From positions 1 to 23,196 of the forward strand of contig JAAMPI010000911.1 of assembly GCA_013054445.1 (NCBI GenBank): DNA of 23,196 nucleotides. Direction: 5' to 3'. The notes under the pieces are model-generated. The model saw only the letters and a program-made list of their open reading frames with translations, did no database searches and had not been told where the DNA came from. This document shows positions 1-12,167 of this stretch, one piece after another; the stretch's first letter is position 1, and each line of letters opens with the position of its first letter. Origin of the DNA: Cudoniella acicularis. Taxonomy: Eukaryota; Ascomycota; Leotiomycetes; Helotiales; Helotiaceae. The position numbers were made by a program, and so were the translations under genes.

Positions 1-732
1 GGGGGAGGGAGGGGCGACGTGCTCGTTGATCCAGGTGGTGAGTTGGGAGGGCCAGGCGGAGGGGTCTTCGAGGCCTGAGGTGGGGTGGTTGAGGACGAGG
101 GATTCGGGGAGGAGAGCTCGTCGGCGGGGGCTGGCGTATTGTTCGTAGGATGGGAGGAGTTCCATTTGTGGGCAGGAGTATAAGAGGGAGGCCATGAAGT
201 GCTCTTTGTCGAAGAGGTAGTCAATTCCTTTTCTTCCTGGGCCGTGGCGTTTTTGCTTTTGTCTTGATGGTTGGCGTCTGTCCAGGTCGATCTCCATCAT
301 GTTGTGCGTATCCTCGCCGATTTCCATTACGTTGTACTCTGCCTCGTCTGCTTCCATTATATCATGGTGCTCCATTTCTCGTAGAACAATGTTCGGTATC
401 ACCAAACTCGCGCCAGCGGACATGGCAAACCGGACACAATTCAGGATCGAGTTCCGGACATGTCCAACCCCTCCATGATTATTATCACATGTGAATATCA
501 AGCTAGAGTTCCAATCCGTCTTTGTACACACATCTTTAATCGCTTTCGACTTGAGGATGGGGAAATCGAAGACATCGTTGCTGGACTCGCTCGGTGGCGT
601 GACTTGAAACGCCCAAGGAATATTCGCCGGAAAATAATATGGTCTATCGAAGGCTACCCAGAGCCAGAGCATAGTAAGGACGGTGCCCGCGATGAGGGCA
701 TATCTGCGGTTGATGCCGGCCGGGAACTGCAT
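1..732 (-). CDS. Type II membrane glycosyltransferase-like protein (O-fucosyltransferase-like), 3' end outside window
   Basis: An uninterrupted minus-strand reading frame of 244 codons runs from an ATG at 732-730 off the left edge. No in-frame ATG lies between this one and the upstream stop at 951-949. Residues 1-10 are short and basic, and residues about 11-28 form a hydrophobic segment (YALIAGTVLTMLWLWVAF), as in a Golgi type II signal anchor. Then come FTCDNNHGGVGHVRNS (near residue 70), CVRFAMSAGASLVIPNIVLR, a low-complexity acidic/Met stretch, and GIDYLFDKEHFMASL followed by CPQM. As I remember fungal GDP-fucose O-fucosyltransferase-like proteins, they share the order 'GG.G..RN', 'AGA.L..P.I..R', 'LFD..HF...L...CPQ'. 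The family assignment is inference from these motifs; the catalytic C-terminal half is not in the window. The frame has no stop, unlike its right-hand neighbours. It could instead be an uncharacterised Golgi glycosyltransferase. Confidence 0.6.
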   Translation of the reverse strand, partial: MQFPAGINRRYALIAGTVLTMLWLWVAFDRPYYFPANIPWAFQVTPPSESSNDVFDFPILKSKAIKDVCTKTDWNSSLIFTCDNNHGGVGHVRNSILNCVRFAMSAGASLVIPNIVLREMEHHDIMEADEAEYNVMEIGEDTHNMMEIDLDRRQPSRQKQKRHGPGRKGIDYLFDKEHFMASLLYSCPQMELLPSYEQYASPRRRALLPESLVLNHPTSGLEDPSAWPSQLTTWINEHVAPPSP

Positions 733-1160
733 TTTGCTAAGAGATATCGGTATGGCTCCGACGGAGGGGGGATTTTTGGTAGAGAAGAGGAAGACATCTT
801 GAGCTTGGGGTTCATGGTGTGGTTTTCTTGTAGGCTTGGCCCTGGCCGTGCGAGGTGCTGGCGAGGTAGTGACTGTTTGAGATGTTTCTTGGTCTGTTTG
901 AAGTTGGTCGTTGCATTCGCCTCGGCTTTTAAACGAGCTGTAGCGCGGCTAATGAGGGGCTTGCCTCCCCTTTCTTGAGTTCTGTTTCCTATTTACCTGA
1001 AGTTGAAAAATGTCTTAATAATAGCCAAAAAAAAATCCTTTTCTCCCTTTTACCCAGACCCTAGTGCCCGAATTCTTCAAAGTAAATTCCATTACGAGGT
1101 TGCTGAGTCAGCCGACGCCGTCAGGCATAAAACCTTACTTCAACCTTCCTTTCCGCACGA
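733..1160. promoter_or_regulatory. Divergent intergenic region between the glycosyltransferase-like and F-box-like genes
   Basis: This 428-bp stretch lies between two outward-reading genes and probably contains both promoters. Its left third (733-951) is the open 5' extension of the minus-strand gene without an ATG. A near-palindrome, GCTGAGTCAGC, sits at 1102-1112 and contains the TGAGTCA core recognised by bZIP factors of the Gcn4/AP-1 class. An AT-rich ATAAAA is at 1126-1131, upstream of the F-box-like gene start. No other element is clear. Confidence 0.35.
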
Positions 1161-2827
1161 ATGATAATAGCCCAGGCCATCACGATGAGCCTACTGTTAT
1201 CGCTGCATTCCTGTGGGTACCTCAATAGCAATACTGTGGATGTGCCTTCTTGGCGTGGCCATTTGCCTCCGGATATTGTTGCTCAAATTGTGGAAGTACG
1301 CAAAGCACGAGACCCCCAAAAAGCCTATGTCTTATTGAGAACTGCTCCTAGGTATCCTCAAGACTCACACTGTTCAATCTTTCTTTAACCTGTCGAGACT
1401 ACAATAGCATCGTGACACCCATTCTTTACCGACATGTACGGATTACATCAAAAGGCTTTCCAGCGACAAGGGTTGGCTTAAAACCCGTTTCTTCCTTTCG
1501 ACCTCTTTCCGCAAATATCCAGACCGTGAAAAGATGCCTTAGATATATTAAAGAGTTTGAAATAGATTTGCTTCATGGTCCCAATATAGATCAGCTGCTT
1601 CTCGACATTATTAGCTATGCAAAGCTAGAACTATTGAAGTAAAGTTTTATGGTTCATGATTCAAGCAATGCTTACATAGTTATGTAGGTTGGAAAATGTT
1701 CTCCTCAAACCCGCGGCGGTGGAGAAATTGACACACCTACAATCCTTGAGAAATCTTCATCTGGACTTCAATGACTGCCTCTACAATGATTGGAATAATG
1801 ACCCCCCACGGTTTATACCTATTTCAGGCTTCCAGGATCTCACGGGACTCGAGTTGTACAATATCTACGGGCCACTTTTACGCTACATGCGGGAGCTCGA
1901 ATCCGTCCTAATTAAGTGTCCATTGCTTAAGACTCTTGGTCTATCCTTGTCAGATGACACCCGGGAACTCGGTAGTAGAGAACAAGACCAAGACGAGGAA
2001 CTCCCCCCGACTGAGGAAATACCCTGGGAAAGGCCTTCAAGTTTCTAGGAAAGCACTTGCGCACATTACGGACGCATGTCCCTTAATAGAAAACTTTCGA
2101 TTCAAAGCCTGAAACTATGGAAGGGCATGAACATTCGGTTTCCACAACCAATAGTAAACCACATAGTGAAGATGCTTGACTTCTCTGCCTTCAAGTATTT
2201 CACTTATTATAACTGCTGTACTGGAAGTTTTAGGGGTTGGTATCAGATTTATGGTGCTTTAGCACTTCAATCAATCACTGCCTACGATTACGACCGTTCT
2301 GTTCAGAAATTCCTGGATTACCTATACTGGCGGCATGTGCCGCTCAAAGAGCTACATGTTGAAGGACGTGTGCACCCTTTCAAAATGTCGTCTCTGGTCG
2401 TAAATCTAGACAACCCAGAAGTCGAAGTGTTCTCGCTACGCCGCCTACGCGGAGAAAATACGTTTGGAACCCCTAAAATGTTCTTGTATTGTTTCAGGGA
2501 ATGTAAAAACCTTCGAGTGCTGAATATCGACATCGGAAAAGCTGCTTTTGATGAGGGGGTATGTACTTCTTCTATTTCGAATTGCATTTGATGCTCAGAC
2601 ATTTACAGCACCTGGAACAAACGCAATTGATTTTTCGCTCTTTGGAATTCATGGAGCAATTGGACTTTTTTAATCTGAGTGATGAGCGGGCGGTTAAGTT
2701 ATATCTGCTGATTTGGCTGAAAGGAAATCGCATGCCGCTTTTGAAAACAGTTAGATTTACAGATACGGTTTTCAGGGTTAGGAGATCGGGGAAGGAAATT
2801 GATCTAGAGAAAGGGTCTCCTGAGTAA
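1161..2827 (+). pseudogene. F-box / leucine-rich-repeat-like protein gene, probably decayed
   Basis: Several exons join into one F-box-like protein. Exon 1 (1161-1295) ends in LPPDIVAQIVE. Removing 1296-1351 (56 bp, GTACGC..CTAG) joins it in phase to VSSRLTLFNLSLTCRDYNS and then TPILYRHVRI. This gives the F-box pattern LPP.I...I......LFNLSLTCR.Y.....P.LYR.V. A second intron is at 1639-1687 and a third at 2559-2608 (GTATGT..TTACAG); both keep the frame. Leu-rich repeat-like segments follow (LTHLQSLRNLHLDF; KCPLLKTLGLSL; SLKLWKGMNI; CKNLRVLNIDI). F-box proteins of this kind recruit substrates to SCF ubiquitin ligases. A TAG at 2046-2048 breaks the frame. Around 2053-2110 the best repeat-like text (TDACPLIENFRFKA) is in another frame, so at least one indel is likely. 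An unrecognised intron at 1949-2089 could bypass the stop. Final stop at 2825-2827. Confidence 0.65.
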
Positions 2828-4347
2828 TGACATGTGGCTGCAAAGTAGAGGAACCTCGGTGAGCTTTTACACGATTCACCTTTGGCTCTGAGTTTAAAAC
2901 GTGCTTGCAACTTGCCAAGTGTCTTCGAACAGTCATATTCTACCGTCATGTTTTAACCTTTGACTTGTGAGAATCTATTAATCATAGATTACAAATTTCT
3001 CTCCCTATTTGTGAGTGCATCTCCTTCTATGAAATAATAGATTTCTTACCTCGTGCGAGTCTTTCTCATGTAAGTACCTCACAAAATTCACATAGCTTTA
3101 TTGATAGAAAACATGACGGCCAAATCTAGGCTATATTGTCTGAGTATCCCGAGGCAACTAGTCCAACGTACACCTCAGAAAGGGAATTACTATCTGACTA
3201 ACACTGACTATTATGTCACTCGATCCTATGCTCAAAAAGAATTCTACTCTTAAAGTTCTGGACTTTAATATACATTGTCGCAATTTAATTACTATCGTGA
3301 CATTGACTGTACCGCGTTTACTCTAGTAGTTTATCACAGCGGACAATCACTAATTTTACCCCGCTCACCCGCTGTAACTTAGCGACTTGACGTCAAACTT
3401 CAGGGGCGTGTATGCTATATTTCAGTGGACTCCGCTTGAACTTTAATTTTAGGAAGTTTTTACTCATTATTGTGCGTTGCATTGATTCACATGATATTAA
3501 TAGTCTTTAAAGGAATATTTTCAGGTGATAGTATGCGAAAAAAGAAGAAGTTGTTGCCCGAAATGATTGCGATGCAGTCTAAGTAAGTTATAGTGAGGCG
3601 CACGCTGAAGTTTTCCGAGTTAGTGGGCAAGCCTGAAGACCAGCAAATCTCGCCTCCTTTTTTTCTCCACCTTTGATATATTAATACACGCCCTTTTTGG
3701 AGACTGGATAGGCTCCTGTATAGTTACTTTATATTGTGTAAGTTTAAAACTGCTGAGTTTATACTCTACCCGACAATTATTTCAATCAAATATGTCTTAC
3801 AAATTTATCTGCTGGAGTGCTGGGGTAGTTGCTACAGCAGAACCGCCGGAGACGATTGAAAATTATTAATTAAATATCAAACGAGAGGCTATCAAACCAG
3901 TCACTACACTTAGAAAGTGAGGTTTTGCATTAGTCCTTTCTTTGTACGAAAATCTCATAGTGATGGAGTGATTATTCTTTGAAGTGTTTAGTGGATGTTG
4001 TCCCGCGAAATCCCTTCAAACACTTGAAAACAGTAAAATAAATCCCATCTTAAAGACCGTGCAATTAACTTCAGTTGATTAAAATATAAGTCAGATTTCA
4101 TTAATTTATTTATACTAAAATGACATAGTGGTACATTATTAATTCCTTTAAGTGTCAGAAATGACATCGCGCAGAATGGATTTAAACAGTCGACCGCATA
4201 CAGCGTGGAATGGTTCAAAAAATAACAAAAATAGGCCAGCTCTTATCAAATCCCATTGAATTTAATTCGATAATCGAAACCTTCAGACAAATGGGAGCAA
4301 TGCTACTAACGTATACCTTCTCTCCGTCGTCTTCGATCTCTCGTTTC
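2828..4347. other. Gene-free stretch
   Basis: About 1.5 kb of moderately AT-rich sequence with stops in all frames. The longest open stretch (minus strand, about 4218-3988) has no recognisable motif and odd composition, so I do not call it. I see no tRNA, no tandem repeat and no clear transposon end. It may be old, decayed sequence. Confidence 0.5.
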
Positions 4348-4895
4348 TCAAAGCAACAACGGCACGAGACCTAGACCAATCAAACTCCAGCTCACCTCAC
4401 CTACCCTCAAACCCAAATTCATCGAAGATCCCGTTCCAGTCGTAGAAGCCCCAACAACGCTCGCCGTCGGCGCAAACTTGCTCTTCCCCGTAAGCTTAAT
4501 CTCACTACCGGCAACATCTACCTTCGGTCCCGTCCCATCCAAAATCCCATTGAAAGTCCACCACCTCGTATAATCCACACCCCTATCCGTCTATGGCGCA
4601 GGTCCCCACGTTAAATTCGCCTCCGTAGCCGAAATATGTCTCTTCATCATCCATTTATTCTTCGCTTCGATATACGTGTTGATGATGTTTACACTGCAAG
4701 TGTTTAAACCGAATTCGTTCTGGCCGCTGTATAGGACATGCGTGCCTGCAACGTCGAAGCCGTCTCCGCTTTTGTGGCGTTGATGTTCCAATATGTGTTT
4801 CCGGAATTGAGATTGTCGTAGCTGGAGGCGAGGTAGAGGAAGGTACCTGATGGGATGGAGGTACCATCAAGAGACTGCCGGATGCTATTGATATA
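4348..4895 (-). pseudogene. Decayed gene for a secreted, probably GPI-anchored protein (C-terminal part)
   Basis: Read on the minus strand, coding-like text begins near 4895 after a likely TAG splice acceptor: DGTSIPSGTFLYLASSYDN, then NTYWNINATK. A single-base loss in the A-run near 4774-4768 (CTTTT on the plus strand) shifts the frame. The other frame continues with SGDGFDVAGTHVLYSGQNE, FGLNTCSVNIINTYIEAKNK and LTWGPAP. A TAG at 4593-4591 interrupts it, and the same frame resumes with YTRWWTFNG and DGTGPKVDVAGSEIKLTGKS. It ends in a Ser/Thr/Gly-rich segment and a hydrophobic tail (WSLIGLGLVPLLL) directly before the stop at 4350-4348. A small-residue stretch followed by a terminal hydrophobic tail is the GPI-anchor signal pattern. 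I do not recognise the family. The 5' exons may lie in the open frame at 5507-4986. Confidence 0.6.
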
Positions 4896-4985
4896 ATACT
4901 ATTAAAGGAGGTTTGTCAAGCCTTAGCTTTCACCAATAATAAACCTGCATAGCCCCTATCAGCTCGCTACAGTGAGAATTCTTTT

Positions 4986-5507
4986 CTAGTCTTTCTGGGA
5001 CGCAAATACACTTGATTGGCAGATGTTCAAAGATTTCTTTCGCTTCAGACTCGCCAAGTGCACAGCCGGCGGACACTTCTCAGACATCTCAATCTCACTT
5101 CTCATTGCCCCGTAGTTGGGAACGCATCTTCCATGATAATTCGAGTTCCCAAAGTCCTGCTTCACGTGTGGATGATTTTGAAAGGGCTAAAAGACCTCAA
5201 CTTTGAGCGCCACTGTCTTGGAAGCAATTGGAGCAGTGTTGACTGAAAGAATACAAGAAGACGGAGATTGGGGTGTAGGGCTGAATGTTTGTACGGCTGA
5301 ATTTATATCAAGTATTTCCAAGATTTTGAAGCGTCCTTGGCCCCTTTGCAAGTAGCGTGGCGAAGCGAGTATATCGATGGTATTGGCTGTTGAAGTTACT
5401 TGCAACTGAACTTGAAGATAAAGAAAAAGGAAATAAATTACAATTCTACCTAATATCCCCTTAACTGCAGACCGATGGGCATAAGAAGTTCACTTAGCGG
5501 TATCCTT
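4986..5507 (-). pseudogene. Unidentified coding remnant with a single internal TAG
   Basis: On the minus strand one frame stays open for about 170 codons from about 5507 to the stop at 4988-4986, apart from one TAG at 5189-5187. Near its start it has a hydrophobic stretch (IVIYFLFLYLQVQLQV) followed by TSTANT, which resembles a signal peptide that has lost its Met. Then come IDILASPRYLQRG, ILEILDINSAVQTF, a Pro/Ser-rich SPTPQSPSSCIL and, after the stop, NHPHVKQDFG. I recognise no family. It could be the 5' exon of the neighbouring secreted-protein pseudogene: a GTGTAT donor near 5013 and a TAG acceptor near 4893 would allow that join. Alternatively it may be a chance open frame. Confidence 0.35.
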
Positions 5508-5689
5508 CGTTGCAAAAATAATCTCAGGGCTCCTGTCTCGCCGCGACTTGGCTTTGAGTCTGGAAAGCGTTGGGATTCCCCCGCATGGGGTTTTGATAAC
5601 AGTGTAGGGAGTGAGATGAGCAAAGTTTGCACTAGATTTCGCTCAAGCCAGCGTTTACTGACCGCAGAAGGGCTCCGCTAGAAATTATA

Positions 5690-6250
5690 ACAAGTAAGTC
5701 CGTGCCCCCCTATTTCGCCCACCTTTTACACCAAAAATAGCGATTTTAAGGTATTTATAACTTTACGAAAGCTTAATATAATTATTTGAAATTTAAAATA
5801 TAAGATATTTATATATAGATTACTTAATATAAAAATTATAAATTTTTTTGGAGGTCGCTAGTACCCTTAAATTAAAGTTTTGACTTTAGAAAAAAAATTT
5901 ACACCTAATTTATATATAAATTAAAATATTTAAAATTAAAAACTAAATTTTTATTAATTCTATATATAAATAATTTCTTAAAAATAAACTTTTTTTTTAA
6001 TAAAATAATTTATAAATAGTGTTTTATTTAAAGTAGCTAAGTTTTTATATAGGGATATGGTAGGGTTGTTAGGGGGAGAGGTTGATTATATGAATGTGGC
6101 AGTGAATATGGAGGGTGTTAAGCCGGAGAGATATATATTGAGTATTGAAAGGGGAAAGAAAAGATGAAAGAATTATGGATTTTTCTGGAATGGAATTTTT
6201 TATATGTATATATATATAATACTGATTATTTTAATATTTAAAGTGTTACG
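5690..6250. other. Very AT-rich block, probably old RIP-degraded sequence
   Basis: This block consists largely of A/T runs and TA steps, for example the stretch around 5740-6040 and the (TA)n run near 6202-6220. No frame is open beyond a few dozen codons. A short GC-richer island (about 6055-6130) interrupts it. Such composition in filamentous ascomycetes usually marks RIP-mutated transposon remains, but I find no recognisable transposon protein or end here, so the origin is inference. Confidence 0.5.
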
Positions 6251-6679
6251 GCGGGGTATTACTGGGAATTCTCATGCGAAAGAGCGGATCGCGACATCTG
6301 ACCTTTTATTAAGTATTAATTGCAAATTATAATGAACTAGCTTCTATTATAGTACAAGAAACAGTTTCATCGGGCGTTGAAGACTCGAAAATCTTCTAGT
6401 CCAAATATATCCTGATTTCCCCACTTTTTCCCCGAAGGAGGCGAATCATGTGACCTCTGGTTCATTTTCTCCCCTTCTTATTGGTTCGCATTAAATTCCC
6501 CAACACTCATGATGGGTGTTTGCCTAATCTGCAACAGTTGGAAGGTGGCTGAGTATCTCATGCATTCATCTATCTGTAGATCAACATTCATCACTGCAAA
6601 TGCTTCATTCTCCCCATCAATAATTTCCAGGCTGAACTCCTCCTTCTATATACTCGCACTATCGCTATTGTCACTAACC

Positions 6680-7348
6680 ATGCCCGAAAATGTGAAGCAC
6701 GATACACCTAGCAGGATAGTGATATCAATCACAGCAACACTATCTCACGACACAATCTCCCTTTCCAAACCACCATAGGATCCAATCATCCTCACTCTAA
6801 ACCTCATCCTAAAGAATTCAACAAAGCCTATTACGCTTTATACTCCCGACAGCTTCGTCAAACCAAAACAAATCTACCAATCAGGATTTCTTCTTATCGA
6901 CCCTGATACTGGCAAATATACTGAGCCGGGGATGGTAATATGCGGTCTTCGCGCCATGAAACCCATTACCGTTAATCCGAATACGGATCTCTTTACACTA
7001 CACCCCAACGTCCCCACACAGACGAACATACTCTTCGGCATTGGTTTAGGACGTACGGTCGACCTTCATGATGTTTCTCAAAAGCAGTATTTATGCGGAA
7101 CACTGCTTGAAAGTGTAGAAGCGGGGAAATCATATACTGTGAAATTGTGTGCGATGGGAATGTTCAGCATGAGTTTTATGTGGGCTGTTTTTGGGATGAA
7201 GGAGAGGTTGGTGAGGAAGAATGTGAAGTTTTGGGATAGGATTTGTGGGTGGACGGGTTTTGTGATTGAGCCGAAGAAGTCGGAGCTGAATCATCTTTCT
7301 GTGGATATTAGAATGGAGGTGGGACCGGAGATATACTTTGAGGACTGA
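6680..7348 (+). pseudogene. Uncharacterised fungal protein, about 220 residues, interrupted by one TAG
   Basis: A single frame runs from ATG 6680 (context ACTAACCATG) to TGA at 7346-7348 and is broken only by TAG at 6776-6778. Before it the text reads RIVISITATLSHDTISLSKP; after it, ILTLNLILKNSTKPITLYTP. This is a continuous beta-strand-like pattern, so the stop looks like a point mutation and not a true end. Later segments include PGMVICGLRAMKPITVNPNT, DLHDVSQKQYL, LLESVEAGKSYTVKLC and a basic/Trp-rich tail before VGPEIYFED. The layout (hydrophobic beta strands, 'KPITLYT', an 'ESVEAGKSYT' turn near the C-terminus) resembles short uncharacterised proteins common in Pezizomycotina. No enzymatic motif is visible. 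The frame extends upstream to 6509, but that part looks non-coding. If the TAG is a sequencing error, the gene is intact. Confidence 0.6.
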
Positions 7349-7376
7349 AGAAGAAGAAGAAGAAGAAGAAGAAGAA
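7347..7376 (+). repeat. (GAA)10 microsatellite
   Basis: Ten uninterrupted GAA units begin inside the TGA stop codon of the preceding gene and form the start of its 3' region. There is a single run with no variant units. Confidence 0.9.
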
Positions 7377-7954
7377 AATAGTGTTAGGCACCTAGTACCC
7401 CAGTATCTCTAAATCCATCTCTAAAACTTAAATATATCTCCGCAAATTATAAATTTTATTAAAGTGCGATCGATCGCGAGTAAATAGACGCAGGGGATGA
7501 AAAATTTTAACTTTGCGGCATTGCTCTGTAAAATAATTGTGTTTATTTTTTGACGTGTTGTCCATTTGAGTCAGAATGGGCGTAGGTTTTGCAGGCAACG
7601 TTGCGAAAATTATATAGCTTCTATATTTCGTGAATAGACATATGAAGCGAATGATCTAAGGCTTTATTCCTACGTTCCAAATTCGTCAACATAACTTTCC
7701 AAAAATGTATTCATGATTTTATTCAGAAATACCATAGCAAGGTATATTTCAGCACTTGACAAGTTCTGACACGGACTGATATATACGCACATGCCCCCTC
7801 TTTCTAACCGAACCACATGTCAGCATGCACATCTGTTCAGCCTATGCACACCGACCCCGGCACCAAGAATCTTAAAATAGAATTCTCTTAAATTTTGAGT
7901 CTAAACTCAAGCCTCTAAGCAACCAAAACCCGCACCAACCTCACAACGCCCAAA
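7377..7954. other. Gene-free stretch upstream of the HET gene
   Basis: AT-rich intergenic DNA. It contains a short self-complementary CGATCGATCG at 7468-7477 but no coding frame. Its last 200 bases presumably held the promoter of the HET-domain gene. I see no clear TATA box. Confidence 0.4.
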
Positions 7955-9955
7955 ATGCTATGTACAACCTGCCAATCCATCGACTTCAAGGCGGCAAACT
8001 GCTCCCCCGCAACAGGCGGCGCACCCCACCAACCCGACTTCAAGGACCTAACACTATCAGCCACCAACAGCTGCGCACTATGCCGGCTCATCCAAACAAA
8101 ACTGCTTGAATCGAATTTATACGGCAGGGTTGTGGACGAGGAAAAGGAAGATCCTATTATTTGTAATGTATGGAATTGGTATGATGGCCCTGAAGAGGAG
8201 TATAAAGGGAGTGCGACGATTGTGTTTTCGGGGATAAGTTCGAAGCGGAGTTGTATCCTTGGTGTTGCGGCCGATGAAGGTTTGTTTCGAGCGAGAAAAA
8301 ATGAAGTTTGGAGGAAGAAATTGGTGAACTGACTAAGATAGATACCCTGCCCGCGGTTACGAACATTATTAGTGGAAGAAAAGCGCAAGTGACTTCAAAT
8401 TCGGAACGCTGCTTCGACCTGACGAGGCAATGGATTAATAGCTGTTTAACAAAGCACGCCTTTTCCTGTCCGCACGACCCCGCTGTAAGTTTACCAACAC
8501 GAGTCATCGACGTAGGCTCGGCGCTGGATTCCTCAAAAGTCAGAGTCTACGAGACCAAAGGCGCAAATGGGGTATAGGTATCTTTGAGCTACTGTTGGGG
8601 CCGCATCGCAAGGCTCGTCACTGAAACGACGAACCTCCACGGGAGAACGCAAGGAATAAATCTCTCAGATCTCCCAAAGACATTCCTTGATGCAATCACC
8701 ACCACGCGACAACTTGGTTATCGATACCTCTGGATCGACTCTTTGTGTATTTTGCAAGATTCGCAGCAGGATTAGGTGGATGAATCGAGCCGCATGCAGG
8801 ACTATTATTCTAAAGCCATTCTGACGACAGCATCCAACCTCGCCACTGGTGATCATGAGAGTTTCCTGGACAACGAAAGAGCGAAGATCGCTTCGGTAAA
8901 GGTGTCTTTCAATGCCGAAACCGTCCGGAGTGCAAGCCATGTTTACATCTCTGAGGCGGTGAATATTCCCGGCCTAGCCTCCGACGAAACAGCTCTCAGC
9001 GTTCGCGGCTGGACTCTACAAGAAGACATCCTGTCCCCTCGGTCCCTGCACTACACTCCCACAGAACTAGTCTTTGAGTGCCAACAATGCAAAATTCGTC
9101 GAAACGGACTTCACGCCGCGAGATTACAATGACGGCGACCAGTCGCTGTCCATCAAGCAATTTTTCCTCCGTCCCGAAGCTGGACTTCTTGGGAAAGGTC
9201 CTAGCCTCGTGCCCGAGTACCAGCCGAATTTGCCCATAAACATGTGGTATAGACTGCTTGATAACTACTGCATGCGGCTATTGACATTCGAATCCGATAG
9301 ACTTGCCGCGATTGCGGGTCTCGCGAGAGAAATCCAGCGCCAGACAAACTTCTCCTATAAAGCTGGCATCTGGCTGGAAGATATGCATCTTAGTCTTCTT
9401 TAGGCTGTCAACGGACGAGGCGAAAAACAAGTGAAATACCAAGCGCCGTCGTGGAGCTGGGCAGCCCTATATCTCTACTTTCATTGGGGCAAGGAGGCTA
9501 ATCCGAATTTTGAAATCTATTTGCAAACGGGCAATTGGCTCAAGGATCCGGATAGTGGTCAGAATGCCGAGGCCATATCCTGCGAGATAGAGACTATGAA
9601 TGGAGATCCTTTTGCTCCGGTGCTCAGTGGCAAATTGTCACTTCGCGGGTATATGCTACTACTTGCTGAATGGCAAGGAACTACAACGCCGCATACAAAT
9701 GAGTTTTGGCATCTTGTGAAGTCGCGTCAAAGAGGTACTAGGCCGGCAGTCCTCGGGATTCGAGGACCAAAGTCGGCAGATCAACTGATTTGTGACTTTG
9801 ATGTGACTTTTGAAGACGATCCTTCCGATTCGGGGGACGGGGACGGGGACGACCCTGAAGGTGTGTTAACGGATGAAAGTGATTATGCAGAGGGCTGGGA
9901 TTATGAGAAGGAGTGGCAACCAGAAAGATATGGCTCTAATATAGTCATGTTTTGA
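7955..9955 (+). pseudogene. HET-domain (heterokaryon incompatibility) protein, multiply broken
   Basis: The start MLCTTCQSIDF at 7955 and the CALCRLI motif match the Cys-rich N-terminus seen before many HET domains. The frame shifts between about 8270 and 8332, continuing with RCFDLTRQWINSCL and LPTRVIDVG. The HET core motifs are present in order: LSYCWG (8584-8601), [23 protein letters not shown] and GWTLQEDILSPRSLHYT, then FECQQC. After a second frameshift near 9085-9100 it reads VETDF, DNYCMRLLTFESDRLAAIAG, GIWLEDMHLSLL and PSWSWAA. Three TAG stops interrupt it at 8575-8577, 8773-8775 and 9401-9403. At the last two the family normally has Trp, so TGG to TAG is the likely change. The C-terminal end is very acidic (GDGDGDDPEG). 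Intact HET proteins trigger cell death on non-self hyphal fusion; this copy should be inactive. Confidence 0.93.
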
Positions 9956-10590
9956 ATTTCGAGGCATGTACGCCCGGAATCCATAAGCGATGAAGGCTTT
10001 GCTGAAGTGGGTGCAATGTTCTTTTGTTTGTTACTGGAACCAATAAGCCAAAGCGAAGATTCGAAAAAATCAACGAATTACCGTCGAGTTGGGATAGCAG
10101 AGTTGCCTGATTTGAATGGCTTGGGCTATGATGGGTGAGAAAAGCGAGAAATAGCAATCTTATGAGCTTAAAACGCAGATATAGCATATCAAAGTGTACA
10201 TTCGGTCATTTTCATGCCCTGTTCAGAAAAGAATATCTCAGAGTAGCTGAGCGTTGATTCTCCGAAGTATCGTGAAATCCAACATACCGCGCTTACGGGA
10301 GGACAAAGAGCAAAGATATCCGACAGCACATGTAAAAATCGACAGCGGTTGAAGAAGCGGGAGCGATATTAATTGACGTAAGTGTTTAGGATTGAAAGTT
10401 GGAAAGGGACAGAATTTTATTGGATGATTGGGAATTCGGATTTAGATAGATAGTAGTGCTTGTCTTGATATAAGTATAACACTAGTAAGGCAAGTGTAAT
10501 GGATTATAAAGTGCGTAGTATGAAGATAAAACTTTCCTAATTATTTACCTTTAGGAACGAATTCTAAAGGCCAAAATTTTAGTTAAGATG
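9956..10590. other. Intergenic stretch between the HET and esterase pseudogenes
   Basis: This is about 635 bp between convergent genes: the HET gene ends at 9955 and the esterase stop codon is at 10593-10591 on the minus strand. I see no coding frame with recognisable motifs, no repeats and no RNA gene. Confidence 0.5.
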
Positions 10591-11993
<1,403 letters not shown>

Positions 11994-12167
11994 TTAAGTT
12001 ATACAGCGCCACATGTCGTATGCGACTTCCTAATCAAGCCTAGCAGCTTAACGACCTAATTAAAAAAGTATTATATTATCGGATTAGCGAAACCATTTAG
12101 TAAAAGACCGACTAATAAAAGTACTTGTATAATTAGCTAGTTTAGTCTCTTAACACTTAAGTAAGTG

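Noticed and set aside
3988..4218. Minus-strand open frame of 76 codons
   Set aside because: Composition is not coding-like, no motifs or splice signals are present, and it lies in AT-rich DNA where such frames are common.
5450..5681. Overlapping short open frames on both strands
   Set aside because: Neither strand shows family-like text. The better-supported minus frame only overlaps the edge.
6060..6080. Telomere-like AGGGTTGTTAGGGG
   Set aside because: It is a single imperfect pair of units with no tandem TTAGGG array, so it is not evidence for a telomere.
7468..7477. CGATCGATCG palindrome as a regulatory or attachment site
   Set aside because: It is short, single and without a partner or nearby gene context.
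7915..8507. Long minus-strand frames over the HET gene
   Set aside because: They are antisense shadows; the plus strand carries all HET motifs.
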